Assembly: GCA_037178975.1 (NCBI GenBank)
Contig: JASJZH010000003.1
Coordinates: 8,184,001-8,248,000 of the forward strand
Direction of reading: 5' to 3'
Length of the DNA stretch: 64,000 nucleotides
From: Oscheius tipulae
Taxonomy: Eukaryota; Nematoda; Chromadorea; Rhabditida; Rhabditidae
Shown: positions 63,165-64,000 of the stretch, piece by piece
How positions within the stretch are numbered: the stretch's first letter is position 1
How the letters are laid out: every line of letters starts with the position of its first letter
The notes under the pieces: generated by a model
Told to the model about the DNA's origin: nothing
Databases searched by the model: none
Seen by the model: the letters and a program-made list of their open reading frames with translations, nothing else
Translations under genes and position numbers: made by a program

Positions 63165-63755
63165 AAGCTTGAACTCGAGATGGATCAGTCAGCATCATGT
63201 TGTTGTGGATAGTACGGCTTTTCATGTGGTTCGCGTGGCGACGTTGTTCCTTGCCTTCAATATCGACAATGTAGAGTTTCTTGCCAACGCGTTTGGTGAT
63301 CGTACCCGGTATCCACGAGTTCCCGTTCCAAGCATAGGAAAGGACGTAGACAGTGTCTCCGATTTCATAACATCTTTCCTTGGTTCCATGATGACGATTG
63401 AAATAGGCAGCCATCTTAGTCTTGTCGGGACCGTATTGTCTGCTCTTCTGTTCTTCAGGACGGAGAAGGTTGAGAGCCGTCCGTAGTTTTCTACCGATAA
63501 AGTTCTCGGCCGGGGATCGTCCTCCAGGAGATTGGGCACAAGGGGTGTGTCGGTAGGTGAACAGGAAAATCCTTCAGTTCCATTTGGTGACTTTTTGAGA
63601 GCTTGTTTGAACGTTGCGACAAACCTTTCAGCTTGACCATTCGATTGTGGATGATATGGTGGACTTCGCGTGTGATTGATTCCTCTCTTCTTACAGTAAT
63701 CAGCAAACTCTTCGGAAGTAAACTGTGTGCCATTGTCGCTGACTAATATATATCG
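63163..63755 (-). pseudogene. Ty3/gypsy integrase, C-terminal part (displaced from its gene)
   Basis: The minus-strand frame runs from [20 protein letters not shown] through [18 protein letters not shown] to a stop at 63163-63165. It supplies the second catalytic Asp and the Glu of the DDE core and the C-terminal domain ([15 protein letters not shown] and after). It begins where the plus-strand polyprotein stops, with no overlap or missing domain, so both are halves of one element. Confidence 0.85.
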
Positions 63756-64000
63756 TAGGATAGACGCATACAGACTCTCAATTCACAATAGACTATCTTC
63801 TTATAACCGTCTGCCCTACGAACAGCAGGTGGTTTTAGACATTTTTAGGAAACCGAAAATAGTCAGTCAAATGCGGAAAATTATTACAACCACAATTTAT
63901 GTAGCTCTTAAAAGACGAGTAGTTCATTGAAGCAATCATGCACGAGAAAACTTCAATCCTTCAAGAACATTATACGGCCTCGAACCATTCTTGAAAATTA
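63756..64000. other. No feature recognised at right edge
   Basis: AT-rich sequence beyond the inverted retrotransposon end. If the inversion model is right, this flank once lay next to the mariner left piece, but no mariner N-terminus was recognised here. Confidence 0.4.

Overview
The window is eukaryotic and almost certainly nematode (rhabditid-type). Genes are split by very short introns, often 38-55 bp, with GTRAGT donors and TTTCAG acceptors. It holds a nematode-style teneurin with a long cytoplasmic form, a giant Fat-like cadherin, a CENP-B-type HTH protein, a BTB gene, C-type lectins, and RTE-like LINE, maT-like, mariner and Ty3/gypsy debris. The species cannot be told from the sequence.

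Layout. 1-6668 (-): 5' two thirds of a dynein heavy-chain gene, tail and linker through AAA2, running off the left edge; AAA1 has no recognisable Walker A. 6960-22607 (-): teneurin (ten-1), with its cytoplasmic exons spread over 18.5-22.6 kb, a candidate internal promoter near 17.7 kb, and an antisense tRNA-Ser(CGA) nested in an intron. 23254-24973 (-): BTB-domain gene with two apparent frameshifts. 25.0-30.25 kb (+/-): a transposon graveyard, with one intact-looking secreted C-type lectin gene, two broken lectin fragments, three DD37D Tc1/mariner-class elements and two LINE 3' fragments. 30346-32892 (-): CENP-B-type HTH protein. 33790-51242 (-): Fat-like cadherin, probably cdh-4, with signal peptide, more than 30 estimated cadherin repeats, EGF/LamG, one TM segment and a cytoplasmic tail. 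51.3-58.9 kb: long non-coding region with LINE debris. 58946-63755: a young Ty3/gypsy element inserted in a dead mariner copy. The nest was then rearranged by an inversion whose breakpoint lies next to a 39-nt palindrome.

How it fits together. The two largest genes are single-pass cell-surface adhesion receptors (teneurin and Fat-like cadherin) transcribed from the same strand. The accessory DNA between them and right of the cadherin is where the novelty lies. The most interesting structure is the split, partly inverted retrotransposon-in-mariner nest, which can be reconstructed from its 5-bp target duplication and exactly complementary integrase halves. A second signal is a short motif (CGAGAYAGTACGG or its reverse complement) found mostly in medium-sized introns of otherwise short-intron genes, which suggests an undescribed small dispersed element.
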